This document shows positions 24,090 through 33,441 of a stretch of 58,869 nucleotides of DNA, piece by piece. Source of the DNA: Flavobacteriales bacterium UBA972 (GTDB lineage Bacteria > Bacteroidota > Bacteroidia > Flavobacteriales > Schleiferiaceae). Positions within the stretch are counted from its first letter, which is position 1. Every line of letters starts with the position of its first letter. The notes under the pieces are model-generated. The model made no database searches. It saw nothing but the letters and a program-made list of their open reading frames with translations, and was not told where the DNA came from. The stretch covers positions 4,112-62,980 of the forward strand of contig DBBY01000043.1 of assembly GCA_002292855.1 (NCBI GenBank), given 5' to 3'. A program made the position numbers and the translations under genes.

Positions 24090-25352
24090 TTAGTCTGGTG
24101 CCGTGAGGACCTGAGCAACTTCATGATTTCGTAACACCATGCGAAGCGACCCGCTCGACAGCAGTGCAGCAAGCGCCTCGGCGTCGGGCCGGCGAACAGT
24201 GGTCATGCGCAAGCCGAACTCGGCACTGGCTCGGTAGCCTGCATTGAGGCGCTCCAATGCGCGCGGAACCGCGATTCTGTCGTTGTGCACCGCAAACTGG
24301 GTCGAGAGGGCACGGTGCTGGGCGGCCCGCACCAAAAGACCTTCTTCGGCAAAAATTCGGTAGACCTCGCTGAGATTCCCCTCCGACAAAAAAGTAAAGT
24401 CGCGGCTCGCAACCTCAATGAGCACCTGATTCTCGTGGCGAATCCAGCAGGGAACCTCGGGGCGAAGGGCCGCAAAGGGCCCAACCTCGGTGCCGGCTGC
24501 CTCTGGGTTCACAAAGGAGCGAATTTGCAGCAGGGTCCCACCCTGAGCCAGAGGCTGAATGGTCTTGGGGTGAATGATACTGGCTCCATAAAAAGCCAGC
24601 TCGATGGCCTCGCGGTAGGGTACCTCCTCGAGGAGGACGGCTCCCTCAAAAACCTTAGGGTCAGCGCTGAGCATGCCGGGAACATCCTTCCAGATGCACA
24701 AAACCTTGGCTTGGAGCGACTGGGCAAACACCGCCGCGCTGTAGTCGGAACCTTCACGCCCCAGGGTCGTGGTGCTTTGGTCGGGCGCGGAACCAATAAA
24801 GCCCTGGGTCACGGTTACCTCGGCGGGATTTGACAAAGCGTCGAGCACCGCGGCTTGGGTTTGGGACCAGTCTACGCTGGCCCGTCGGTAGGTCGCGTCG
24901 GTTCTAAGTACCCTTCGGGCGTCGAGCCAATGGACATCGCGGCCGTCGGCGCGCAGGGCGGCGGCAAAGAGGAGCGACGAGGCGATTTCGCCCAAAGAAA
25001 CCGTTGCATCGTAGCGCGGATTATAAGCTTGCTCCGAATTCACTTGGTCCGCTTGCGTCCACAGTGCTTGAAGTTGGTCGCGGAGCTCTGGGTCGAGCAG
25101 GCCCAATTCTTGGGCAATGCCCTCGTGAAAGCTGGCGATTTCTAGGAGTTCGCGCTGGGCCTCATCGTGCTGGCCCAGCTCGCGGGCCTGAATGAATCGC
25201 TCCAGCGCATTGGTCGTTTTGCCCATGGCCGAAACCACCACCAGCAGGGGGGCCTTGCCGTAGTCGCGAACCAGCCGGACCGCGTTGCGCAGGGCCTCGG
25301 AGTCTTTGACCGAGGCGCCACCAAACTTAAATACCGACCAATTATGAGGCAT
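24090..25352 (-). CDS. aspartate kinase (monofunctional)
   Basis: A 420-residue enzyme that phosphorylates aspartate, the first step to lysine, threonine and methionine. It has the N-terminal KFGGASV motif, VVSAMGKTTNALE, GREGSDYSAAVFAQ for ATP and aspartate binding, and DVPGMLSADPKVF. The C-terminal part is ACT-like (VLIEVASRDFTFLSEGNLSEVYRIF). There is no homoserine dehydrogenase domain. Its start overlaps the end of the GNAT gene by 11 nt. The operon partner downstream is the OlsF-type enzyme, so the pairing with lipid synthesis is not explained by a shared pathway. Confidence 0.94.
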   Translation of the reverse strand: MPHNWSVFKFGGASVKDSEALRNAVRLVRDYGKAPLLVVVSAMGKTTNALERFIQARELGQHDEAQRELLEIASFHEGIAQELGLLDPELRDQLQALWTQADQVNSEQAYNPRYDATVSLGEIASSLLFAAALRADGRDVHWLDARRVLRTDATYRRASVDWSQTQAAVLDALSNPAEVTVTQGFIGSAPDQSTTTLGREGSDYSAAVFAQSLQAKVLCIWKDVPGMLSADPKVFEGAVLLEEVPYREAIELAFYGASIIHPKTIQPLAQGGTLLQIRSFVNPEAAGTEVGPFAALRPEVPCWIRHENQVLIEVASRDFTFLSEGNLSEVYRIFAEEGLLVRAAQHRALSTQFAVHNDRIAVPRALERLNAGYRASAEFGLRMTTVRRPDAEALAALLSSGSLRMVLRNHEVAQVLTAPD

Positions 25353-25848
25353 AAGGAGGGTATCGAAGGGGAAAGTTCGCCAGGGCCAGCTCGCCGAGGC
25401 GGCAGGGAATCCAATCCCGGTTTAGCTCGGCTCCCAAACCCTCATAAAAATCAATTGCGGGCTGGTTCCAGTCCAGGACTTCCCAGTGAAGGCGCTGAGC
25501 CCCAATGGACTGTGCCCAAGATACTGCTACTTCTAGGAGCCTGCGGCCCAGGCCTTGGCCGCGGCAGTCTTCGAGCACCACGAGGTCTTCGAGGTGGGCC
25601 GTCAAACCCTTCCAGGTGGAGTAGCGTCGGTGGCAGACCACGAGCCCTACGGCCCTTCCCGGGCCTTCGGTGGCCAGCCAGGCTTCGAAGTGTCCGGCCT
25701 CAAGGTCCGCCCGCATGATGGCCTCGCTGAGGGTCACCGCATGGGGGGCGCGCTCAAAGTCCGCAAGTACCCGCACTAGGCTGAGCACCGCCGGAATGTC
25801 GCCAGCACCCGCCTTGCGTATCAAAAAACCTTCAGAATGCGCCACCAC
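25342..25848 (-). CDS. GNAT family N-acetyltransferase
   Basis: A 168-residue acetyltransferase. It contains the acetyl-CoA binding motif A (LEDLVVLEDCRGQGLGRRLLE, with the Q/RxxGxG/A pattern as CRGQGLG) and a C-terminal LHWEVLDWNQPAIDFYEGLGAE. This fits the diamine/thialysine acetyltransferase-like group (the WNxPAidFY signature), so the substrate may be a small amine or amino acid; this is inference. The GTG at 25848 is chosen because a TACTTTCG box ends 4 nt before it, as in many genes here; an upstream GTG at 25866 would put that box inside the gene. Confidence 0.82.
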   Translation of the reverse strand: MVAHSEGFLIRKAGAGDIPAVLSLVRVLADFERAPHAVTLSEAIMRADLEAGHFEAWLATEGPGRAVGLVVCHRRYSTWKGLTAHLEDLVVLEDCRGQGLGRRLLEVAVSWAQSIGAQRLHWEVLDWNQPAIDFYEGLGAELNRDWIPCRLGELALANFPLRYPPYAS

Positions 25849-25872
25849 GCAACGAAAGTAATGCACTTCGGC

Positions 25873-25880
25873 TATCTTTA
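25873..25880 (+). promoter_or_regulatory. -7 element for the fbp operon
   Basis: TATCTTTA lies 23 nt before the fbp ATG. It is back to back with the GNAT gene promoter on the other strand; the two start codons are 55 bp apart. Confidence 0.55.
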
Positions 25881-25903
25881 CCGCAACCCTAGACCACTAC
25901 CTT

Positions 25904-26911
25904 ATGAGTGCAGCGCGCGCTATTACGCTTGGCGAGTACTTGATTGAAAACCAAGAAAAATTTCCCTACGCCAAGGGGGAGTTGACCTCCCTACTCTCGG
26001 CAATTCGCTTAGCGGCCAAGGTCGTGAACCGAGAAATCAACAAGGCCGGAATAACCGATATTTTGGGAGCCAGCAGCGAAGACAACGTGCAGGGCGAGCG
26101 CCAAATGAAGCTGGACGTCTATGCCAACGAAGTGTTTATCAAGGCCATGCGCCAACGAGGAGAAGTGGCTGGCGTCGCGTCGGAGGAGCTTGAGGACTTT
26201 ATTGCCTTCACAGACCCGATTCACGCAAACGCCAAGTACGTCATCGCCATGGACCCCCTTGACGGCTCGAGCAACGTTGACGTCAACGTCTCCATCGGCA
26301 CCATTTTTAGCATTTACCGGCGCGTAACCCCCATTGGCAGCCCCGTGCAGCTCGAAGACTTTTTGCAGCCTGGCAGCGCGCAGGTGGCCGCAGGCTATGT
26401 GATTTATGGCTCTTCGACCATTTTGGTCTACACCACGGGCCATGGAGTGCACGGATTCACCCTAGACCCCTCGCTCGGCACGTTTTTGCTCAGCCACGAG
26501 AACATTCGCATGCCCCAACGCGGCGTGATTTACTCCATCAACGAGGGTAACTACGTGCATTTTCCGGAGGGCGTGAAGCGCTACCTCAAGTTTTGCCAGG
26601 AGTTGGACCTCGCGACCGACCGGCCCTATACCTCGCGGTACATCGGGTCTTTGGTGAGCGACTTTCACCGCAACATGATTAAGGGCGGAATTTACATTTA
26701 CCCCACCGGCACCAAGAGTCCCAAGGGCAAGCTGCGCCTGCTTTATGAGTGCAATCCCTTGGCCTTTATTGCCGAGCAGTCGGGCGGGCGAGCCACCGAC
26801 GGATTTAACCGAATTTTGGACCTAAAGCCCGAAGAACTTCACCAGCGGGTGCCGTACTTTGTTGGCTCTACCGCGATGGTCCTCGAAGCCGAGGGTTTTC
26901 TTCGCGGTTGA
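25904..26911 (+). CDS. fbp: class I fructose-1,6-bisphosphatase
   Basis: A 335-residue phosphatase that hydrolyses fructose-1,6-bisphosphate to fructose-6-phosphate in gluconeogenesis. The metal-binding MDPLDGSSNVDVNVSIGTIFSIY motif (about residues 116-138) is intact, and the C-terminal LLYECNPLAFIAEQSGG holds further active-site residues. Length is normal. It is the first gene of a + strand run with mfd, an ABC exporter, ppx and a response regulator, separated by 9 nt or less. It pairs functionally with fbaB at 894. Confidence 0.97.
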   Translation: MSAARAITLGEYLIENQEKFPYAKGELTSLLSAIRLAAKVVNREINKAGITDILGASSEDNVQGERQMKLDVYANEVFIKAMRQRGEVAGVASEELEDFIAFTDPIHANAKYVIAMDPLDGSSNVDVNVSIGTIFSIYRRVTPIGSPVQLEDFLQPGSAQVAAGYVIYGSSTILVYTTGHGVHGFTLDPSLGTFLLSHENIRMPQRGVIYSINEGNYVHFPEGVKRYLKFCQELDLATDRPYTSRYIGSLVSDFHRNMIKGGIYIYPTGTKSPKGKLRLLYECNPLAFIAEQSGGRATDGFNRILDLKPEELHQRVPYFVGSTAMVLEAEGFLRG

Positions 26912-26918
26912 GTCTTTT

Positions 26919-29900
26919 TTGGCCGCACCTAGTTCATTTTTAGAAATTTACCGCAGCGACCCGCGCGTCGCAGCCTTTTTGCGGACCTGGGCCTCGGCCG
27001 AAGCAGGATCGCATGTTCCGCTTTGCGGAGCAGCGGGATCCCTGCAGGCCGTCGTAGCAGCCAGCGCCCTTTTGGAACTACAACGCCCAATGGTCGTGCT
27101 GCGCAGCGACAAAGAGGAGGCCGCCTACTTTTTCAACGACCTCGAGAAGCTCCTGCCCAATGGGTCGGTACTGTTCTTCCCGGACTCCTACCGCAGGCCC
27201 TATGCCGACCGCGACCAGATAGACAACGCCAACATCGGGCTTCGCGCTGAGGTTTTGGACCGATTGCGCGGAACGAAGCCGATCATTGTGGTTACCTACC
27301 CCGAGGCCATTGCCGAGAAGGTTATTACGCGAACCCAACTGGACTCCCGAAGCATGGAGGTTGCGCTTGGCGCCAAGCTCGACGTCAACTTTTTAAACGA
27401 GTACCTTTTTGAGCTGCACTTTGAGCGCGTCGATTTTGTCGAAAAGCCCGGCCAGTTCGCCGTTCGGGGCGGGATCGTGGACGTTTTCTCTTTTGCGCAT
27501 TCTGAGCCGCATCGCCTGGAATTCTTTGGTTCTGAGGTGGAGAGCATTCGCACCTTCGATGTGGTTAACCAGCTTACGTTGAGCCGTGTAGACCGCATGA
27601 CCCTGGTGCCCAACGTCGAAGACAAGACCAGCGACGAGCGCCGTGAGTCGCTGACCGCCTATGTGGGTCCACAGGCCCTAATTTGGGTGGAGCGTCCCGA
27701 AGTGGCCTTGGAGAAGCTCGACCGAATTTATACTCTGGCCGAGGAGGCTTACGTGGCCCTGCAGTCTGTGGTGCGCCGGCTTGAGCCGCACAAACTTTAT
27801 TTGCGGGGGGCCGAATGGGAACGCGAGCTCAAGGGCCGAGTGCTGGCTGTGGACGGCAAGCTTCCGGACCCGAGTTCGCTGCAAACCGCTGCGCAGCCTG
27901 CCTTTGCCAAGAATTTTGACCTCTTGAGCCGAACGCTCGACGGCCACCGACAGGCCAAGCGCGAACTCTGGATTATGTGCGGCCAAGAGAGCCAGCGCGA
28001 TCGCCTCAAGGCTATTTTGAATGACCTTCAGCCCGAGGGGCAGGAGTTGGTGGTTCACTGGGGCGACGGGGCGCTGCACCGCGGCTGGGAGGACCCGGTT
28101 GCTGGCCTGATTGCCTACGTGGACCATGATCTTTTTGAGCGCTACCAGCGGTTCACGATTCGCGACCAGCATGAGCAGGCCCAAGCATTGACGCTTAAGG
28201 ACTTGAATGCGCTTCAGGTGGGTGATTATGTGGCGCACATCGACCATGGCATCGGCAGGTTCGGCGGCCTCCAAAAGATTGATGTGGGCGGCGTGAAGCA
28301 GGAGGCGATTAAGTTGGTGTACCGGGATTCCGACGTGCTTTATGTGAGCATTCACGGCCTGCACAAGATTGCGCCCTATGCGACCAAGGAGGGTACGGAG
28401 CCGAGTCTGAGCAAGTTGGGCTCGCCGGCCTGGCAGAATGCAAAAAGCAAGACGAAGCGCCGCGTCAAGGAGGTTGCGTTTGATTTGATTAAGCTTTATG
28501 CCAAGCGGCGCGAGGCCAAGGGCTTTGCCTTTAGCCCAGACAGCTACCTGCAGCACGAACTCGAAGCTTCTTTTGCCTTCGAAGACACTCCCGACCAAAT
28601 CAAGGCCACGGCAGACGTTAAAAACGACATGGAATCCCCCATTCCCATGGACCGTCTAATTTGCGGAGACGTGGGCTTTGGCAAGACCGAAATTGCCGTG
28701 AGGGCGGCGTTCAAGGCGGTTGCCGACAGCAAGCAGGTGGCCATTTTAGTACCTACTACGCTGCTGGCCTTTCAGCACTTTCGCACCTTCAGCAAGAGGC
28801 TCCAGGACCTGCCTGCACGAGTGGACTACATCAACCGATCGCGAAGTGCCAAAGAGGTCAAAGCCATACTTCAAGACCTTGAAGAGGGCAGAATCGACAT
28901 ACTCATTGGCACCCACCGCATCCTGAGCAAAGACCTAAAGTTTAAGGACCTGGGCCTCATGATCATCGACGAGGAGCAGAAGTTTGGGGTCAACGCCAAA
29001 GACAAGCTCAAGACATTCAAGGCCAACATTGACACCCTCACGCTGTCGGCGACTCCTATTCCGCGCACCCTGCAGTTTTCGCTCATGTCGGCGCGGGACC
29101 TCAGCGTTATGACGACTCCGCCCCCGAACCGCCAGCCCGTAGACACCTACCTGATAGGCTTCAACGAAGAACGCCTGCGGGACTCCATCTCCTATGAGAT
29201 TAGCCGAGGCGGCCAGGTCTTCGTCATCAGCAACCGCATTCAAAACCTCAGCGAGGTGGCCGGAATGCTGCAGCGACTGGTTCCCGATGCGCGCATTGCC
29301 ACGGGCCACGGCCAAATGAACGGGCACGAAATGGAGGAGCTGATCATCGGCTTTATGGAGGCGCGCTTCGACGTATTGGTGAGCACCACCATCGTCGAGA
29401 ACGGGCTTGACGTGCCCAATGCCAATACCATAATCATCCTCGACGCGCACATGTTTGGCCTGAGCGACCTGCACCAGATGCGCGGACGCGTTGGGCGGAG
29501 CAACCGCAAGGCCTTTTGCTACCTCATCTCGCCTCCCCTTGGCGGACTCCCTGAAGAGGCGCGCAAACGCTTGCAGGCCCTTGAACAGTTTAGCGACCTG
29601 GGGTCCGGATTCAAAATAGCCCTGCGCGACCTCGAAATACGGGGTGCCGGCGACCTGTTGGGCGCCGAACAGAGCGGATTCATCAACGACCTGGGTTTTG
29701 AAACCTACCAAAAGCTCTTGGCCGAGGCGGTCGAAGAACTCAAGCAGTCCGACTTTAAAGAACTCTACCAGGAGCAGCGCGGCGGGTGGACGCAGGCGCG
29801 GGAATGCCAACTCGATACCGACTGGGAACTGCTGCTGCCCGATACCTACGTAAACTCGGTCGAGGAACGGCTCCGCATTTACCGCGAGCTCGACGCATTG

Positions 29901-30269
29901 CCAGGCCCCGAAAGCCTTGAAACCTATCGCCTGGGCCTTGTAGATCGCTTTGGAACCCTGCCGCCCGCCGCCGAAAACATGCTGCAGTCCCTGCACATTC
30001 GCTGGTTGGGCCAGTCCATGGGCATGGACAAAATCCGCATCAAATCCAATAAGCTCATGGCCTATTTTCCGGACGATGGAGATTTTTCGATTCCCGAGCA
30101 CGTTTTGGGACAGTTTTTGGAGGACCTTCAGCGCAACAGCAAAAGGTTTCAAATGAAGCAGAAGGAAGGGCGCAGCTACCTTGTTGTGGACGGCGTCTAC
30201 TCGGTCTCTGAAGCCATAGAATTGCTGCAGCACTGGGATTATAAAAAAGCAAAAGAATCAATAGCATGA
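26919..30269 (+). CDS. mfd: transcription-repair coupling factor
   Basis: Mfd displaces RNA polymerase stalled at DNA lesions and recruits UvrA. The protein of about 1116 residues has the N-terminal UvrB-homology region. The RNA-polymerase interaction domain contains LQVGDYVAHIDHGIGRF (about 430). The RecG-like translocase has Walker A GDVGFGKTEIA (about 583), IIDEEQKFG and the TRG-type GHGQMN segment, and the TRCF C-terminal domain follows. No ATG begins the chain. TTG 26919, 7 nt after the fbp stop, is my choice; TTG 26859 inside fbp is possible. The gene ends in ATGA with the next start. Confidence 0.95.
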   Translation: MAAPSSFLEIYRSDPRVAAFLRTWASAEAGSHVPLCGAAGSLQAVVAASALLELQRPMVVLRSDKEEAAYFFNDLEKLLPNGSVLFFPDSYRRPYADRDQIDNANIGLRAEVLDRLRGTKPIIVVTYPEAIAEKVITRTQLDSRSMEVALGAKLDVNFLNEYLFELHFERVDFVEKPGQFAVRGGIVDVFSFAHSEPHRLEFFGSEVESIRTFDVVNQLTLSRVDRMTLVPNVEDKTSDERRESLTAYVGPQALIWVERPEVALEKLDRIYTLAEEAYVALQSVVRRLEPHKLYLRGAEWERELKGRVLAVDGKLPDPSSLQTAAQPAFAKNFDLLSRTLDGHRQAKRELWIMCGQESQRDRLKAILNDLQPEGQELVVHWGDGALHRGWEDPVAGLIAYVDHDLFERYQRFTIRDQHEQAQALTLKDLNALQVGDYVAHIDHGIGRFGGLQKIDVGGVKQEAIKLVYRDSDVLYVSIHGLHKIAPYATKEGTEPSLSKLGSPAWQNAKSKTKRRVKEVAFDLIKLYAKRREAKGFAFSPDSYLQHELEASFAFEDTPDQIKATADVKNDMESPIPMDRLICGDVGFGKTEIAVRAAFKAVADSKQVAILVPTTLLAFQHFRTFSKRLQDLPARVDYINRSRSAKEVKAILQDLEEGRIDILIGTHRILSKDLKFKDLGLMIIDEEQKFGVNAKDKLKTFKANIDTLTLSATPIPRTLQFSLMSARDLSVMTTPPPNRQPVDTYLIGFNEERLRDSISYEISRGGQVFVISNRIQNLSEVAGMLQRLVPDARIATGHGQMNGHEMEELIIGFMEARFDVLVSTTIVENGLDVPNANTIIILDAHMFGLSDLHQMRGRVGRSNRKAFCYLISPPLGGLPEEARKRLQALEQFSDLGSGFKIALRDLEIRGAGDLLGAEQSGFINDLGFETYQKLLAEAVEELKQSDFKELYQEQRGGWTQARECQLDTDWELLLPDTYVNSVEERLRIYRELDALPGPESLETYRLGLVDRFGTLPPAAENMLQSLHIRWLGQSMGMDKIRIKSNKLMAYFPDDGDFSIPEHVLGQFLEDLQRNSKRFQMKQKEGRSYLVVDGVYSVSEAIELLQHWDYKKAKESIA

Positions 30270-31177
30270 ACGCATTAAGGGCAAGAGGCATCCACAAACG
30301 CTACGCAACGCACCACGCGCTGCGGGGCCTAGACATGGAGGTTCCGCAAGGCAGTTTGTTTGGCCTCCTCGGACCCAACGGGGCCGGCAAGACCACGCTC
30401 ATTAGAATTATCAACCGAATTTTAGAGGCCGACGAGGGCAGCTTGGAGCTCTTTGGCTCGCCCCTGGGGCCCGATGCAGCGCAGCGCATTGGCTACCTGC
30501 CCGAGGAACGCGGGCTCTACAAAAGCATGAAGGTTGGCGAGCAGGCCATGTATTTAGCCAGGCTACGCGGACTTTCTTCAGCCGACGCAAAACAACGCCT
30601 GCACTCGTGGTTTGAGCGCTGGGAACTTCAGAGTTGGTGGGATAAAAAGGTCAGCGACCTGTCTAAGGGAATGGCTCAAAAGGTGCAGTTCATTACCACC
30701 GTGCTTCACGAGCCAGAGCTCATGATCTTTGACGAGCCCTTCTCGGGCTTTGACCCCATCAATGCGCAGCTGATTCGAGACGAAATGCTGCGGCTCCACC
30801 GCGAGGGACGCACCATTATTTTTTCTACCCACCGCATGGAGAGCGTAGAGGAACTCTGCAGCCACATCGCTTTGGTGAATCAGGGGCAGAATGTCCTTCA
30901 CGGAACGCTGCAGGACCTCAAGGACCAGCACCGATCAGGTAAATTCATTCTTCGCTACCGGTCAGAACAGCCTTTAGAACTGCACCTTCCCGAGGGCGTA
31001 AGCGCCTCAGAGCACCGCATTGAAACCGCTGGAATTATTCACCTTGGGCTTCGTGCCGGCGTGCAGGATGCGAGCCGGGTACTCTCTGCCCTGGCAAGCC
31101 AAGTACAGCCCTACCAGTTTGAAGAGGTGGTGCCGAGCATCGAAGATTTGTTCATTAAAACCGTCACGCAGGCATGA
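30266..31177 (+). CDS. ABC transporter ATP-binding protein (NatA-like)
   Basis: A 303-residue ATPase of an ABC-2 type exporter. It has Walker A GPNGAGKTT at residues 36-44, signature DLSKGMAQKVQ, Walker B LMIFDEPFSGFDP and switch His in STHRMESVEE. The C-terminal extension of about 80 residues is typical of NatA/DrrA-like proteins. It overlaps mfd by 4 nt (ATGA) and the permease gene by 4 nt, so the three are translationally coupled. In NatAB-type systems this ATPase drives Na+ or drug export; the substrate here is not known. Confidence 0.93.
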   Translation: MNALRARGIHKRYATHHALRGLDMEVPQGSLFGLLGPNGAGKTTLIRIINRILEADEGSLELFGSPLGPDAAQRIGYLPEERGLYKSMKVGEQAMYLARLRGLSSADAKQRLHSWFERWELQSWWDKKVSDLSKGMAQKVQFITTVLHEPELMIFDEPFSGFDPINAQLIRDEMLRLHREGRTIIFSTHRMESVEELCSHIALVNQGQNVLHGTLQDLKDQHRSGKFILRYRSEQPLELHLPEGVSASEHRIETAGIIHLGLRAGVQDASRVLSALASQVQPYQFEEVVPSIEDLFIKTVTQA

Positions 31178-32487
31178 AGCCATTCTTACTAGTTGCCCAG
31201 CGAGAGATCACCACTCGAATCCGCAAAAAAAGCTTTTTGGTGATGACCCTCCTCGGGCCCATACTCTTTGGAGCACTCATCATGGCACCTGCCCTATTGT
31301 CGAGCTCGAGCGAGCCCGACGACCTCAATCTTCTCGTGGTGGACCACAGCTACATCTTGCCCGGAACCCCCAAGGCCGAAGGCGCAAACCTCGCCTACCT
31401 CAATCCTACGGAGGTCAGCGAAGAACAGGGGCTGAAGTTGGTCCGCGACCAAGAGGAAGTAGACGGCCTGCTCTACATTCCGGAATCCATTAATGGCGAT
31501 GCGGAATTCAGCATTCAAAACGCCAAGCTTTACACCAAAGAGACGGCGCCGCTTGGGCTGGCCAGCGAGCTTGAAGGCCTGCTCGAGCGCTTTGCCTACG
31601 AGGGAAAGCTCCGCCTTTTTGGGGTTGATCCAGCCATCGTTACCCAGGCCAAGTCCTCAGCCTCCGTCAAGTCCTTGGAATTGAGCGATCAGGGGAGCCA
31701 GGCCTCGGGCACTGAGGTCAAGACCGCCATTGGCTTTTTGGGCGGAATTCTGGTTTATATGTTCACCTTTTTGTACGCAGCCCAAATTATGCGCGGCGTT
31801 ATTGAAGAAAAAACATCGCGCATCGTCGAAGTTCTAGTAACGTCGGTCAAGCCAGCCCAACTCATGCTGGGCAAAATTCTAGGCATTGCCACGGTAGGGC
31901 TTCTTCAGTTTGGCATCTGGATTGTTCTCACCCTGGCCGTGGCTTCGGCAGCAGGAGCAGCCGGACTTCTTGCTACCGACCCCAGCCAAATGGAGGCCAT
32001 GTCGGCCGCCGGCATGCCCCAATCAGGCATGATGCAGTCCGCATTTGAAGTGCTTGACACGATTAACGTGCCTGGGCTCATCGGCATGTTCTTGTTCTAC
32101 TTCTTGTCGGGCTACCTTCTCTATGGGGCCCTGTTTGCGGCCGTTGGTGCCGCAGTCGACAGCGAAACCGACACGCAGCAGTTCATGCTCCCCCTTACCC
32201 TCCCCTTGGTCCTCACCTTTGTCATGGCAACCTCTATGATGGAGAATCCCAACGGAACCCTTGCCGTCGTGCTATCGATGATTCCCCTTTCTGCCCCTAT
32301 TGCTATGATGATTCGCATCCCCTTTGGCGTGCCCTGGTACGAACTTTTGGCGAGCATGAGCTTCATGGTCCTCGGGTTTCTGGGTACCGTTTGGGTCGCG
32401 GGCCGCATTTACCGCGTCGGAATCTTGAGCTACGGCAAAAAGACGACCTACGCCGACCTCTGGAAGTGGATCCGCATGAAGCATTAG
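31174..32487 (+). CDS. ABC-2 type transporter permease (NatB-like)
   Basis: A 437-residue membrane protein. An N-terminal membrane helix (about residues 23-44) is followed by a large extracytoplasmic domain (about 45-185) and five or six C-terminal helices, with the family motif MRGVIEEKTSRIVEVLVTSVKPAQLMLGKILG. This is the ABC-2 permease type with one early helix and a big soluble loop, as in NatB. It forms the exporter with the ATPase encoded just upstream (4-nt overlap). The ppx gene follows after 9 nt. Confidence 0.92.
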   Translation: MKPFLLVAQREITTRIRKKSFLVMTLLGPILFGALIMAPALLSSSSEPDDLNLLVVDHSYILPGTPKAEGANLAYLNPTEVSEEQGLKLVRDQEEVDGLLYIPESINGDAEFSIQNAKLYTKETAPLGLASELEGLLERFAYEGKLRLFGVDPAIVTQAKSSASVKSLELSDQGSQASGTEVKTAIGFLGGILVYMFTFLYAAQIMRGVIEEKTSRIVEVLVTSVKPAQLMLGKILGIATVGLLQFGIWIVLTLAVASAAGAAGLLATDPSQMEAMSAAGMPQSGMMQSAFEVLDTINVPGLIGMFLFYFLSGYLLYGALFAAVGAAVDSETDTQQFMLPLTLPLVLTFVMATSMMENPNGTLAVVLSMIPLSAPIAMMIRIPFGVPWYELLASMSFMVLGFLGTVWVAGRIYRVGILSYGKKTTYADLWKWIRMKH

Positions 32488-32496
32488 TTATCAGCC

Positions 32497-33441
32497 ATGG
32501 CGCATACGGCTGTTCTTGATTTAGGGACCAATACCTTCAATCTTTTGGTGCGGAGCGCCGACGGCGCCCTAGTTTTTAGTGACAAAATATCGGTGCGTCT
32601 CGGTGCGGGCGGACTTCGCGACGGTATCATTGCCCCCGACGCGGCGGATCGAGCCCTAGCCGCTGTGGCGCAGCACCTTGCCAGCGCTCGTGCCCATGGG
32701 GCAGTGCGAAGCTTCGCCTTTGCCACCTCGGCCATGCGGTCCACGGCCAATGGCGCGGAGCTCGCAGCGCGAATCGAAGCCGAGACCGGCCAGGCCATTT
32801 GCATCATTGATGGCGACCAAGAGGCTGCCTTTATCGCAGAGGGCGTGGCCCAGGCCTGGCCGGAGCTCCGCGACCGGCACCTCATCATGGACGTCGGAGG
32901 CGGCAGCACCGAATTCATTCTCAGGGAGTCGAGACAAACCCTTTGGTCGGCAAGTTTTAGCCTCGGAGTAAGCAGGCTTTTTGAGCTTTTCTTGCCCGGC
33001 GACCCCCCAAGCCCGCAGGAATGGACGGCGATCGACCAGTACCTGGAGTCTGAACTGGCTCCATTGTGGGCCGCCCTTGATCGGTATCCCTGCGGGATCT
33101 TAATGGGTTCAAGCGGATCCTTTGACACGCTCTACAATGTGATGGCCCGGCAGTCTGGGCGAGAAGAACTGGCAATTGGTCAAGCCCGGGCAGAATTCGA
33201 TCTGGCTTTATGGCCAAGGACCTCCAAGGCAATACAGTCCGCCACGACCGAGGCACGACTTTTGATGCCTGGAATGCTCGCCATGCGCGCCGAAACCATG
33301 CACCTCAGTGCTAGGCAAATCGACTTAGTATTGGTTCGAATCAACGCACACCGCATGCTTCTCAGCGGCTTCGCCCTTAAAGAAGGCGTTTGGAACAGCA
33401 TCAAAGACCCCGAAACCCCATGGCGCGCATACTCCTGGTAG
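32497..33441 (+). CDS. Ppx/GppA family phosphatase
   Basis: A 314-residue protein of the sugar-kinase/actin fold, with AVLDLGTNTFNLLV at the N-terminus and MDVGGGSTEFIL in the middle, the two phosphate-binding motifs of exopolyphosphatase and pppGpp phosphatase. It has only the two-domain catalytic core, without the C-terminal HD-like domain of E. coli Ppx. It probably hydrolyses polyphosphate or pppGpp. Its last 22 nt overlap the response regulator start. Confidence 0.9.
   Translation: MAHTAVLDLGTNTFNLLVRSADGALVFSDKISVRLGAGGLRDGIIAPDAADRALAAVAQHLASARAHGAVRSFAFATSAMRSTANGAELAARIEAETGQAICIIDGDQEAAFIAEGVAQAWPELRDRHLIMDVGGGSTEFILRESRQTLWSASFSLGVSRLFELFLPGDPPSPQEWTAIDQYLESELAPLWAALDRYPCGILMGSSGSFDTLYNVMARQSGREELAIGQARAEFDLALWPRTSKAIQSATTEARLLMPGMLAMRAETMHLSARQIDLVLVRINAHRMLLSGFALKEGVWNSIKDPETPWRAYSW

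Noticed and set aside
27678..28598. A 306-residue open frame on the - strand
   Set aside because: Antisense to mfd, with no recognisable domain or promoter.
28935..30233. A 432-residue open frame on the - strand
   Set aside because: It lies wholly antisense to the C-terminal half of mfd, where all helicase motifs are on the + strand; GC-rich codon use makes long antisense frames common here.
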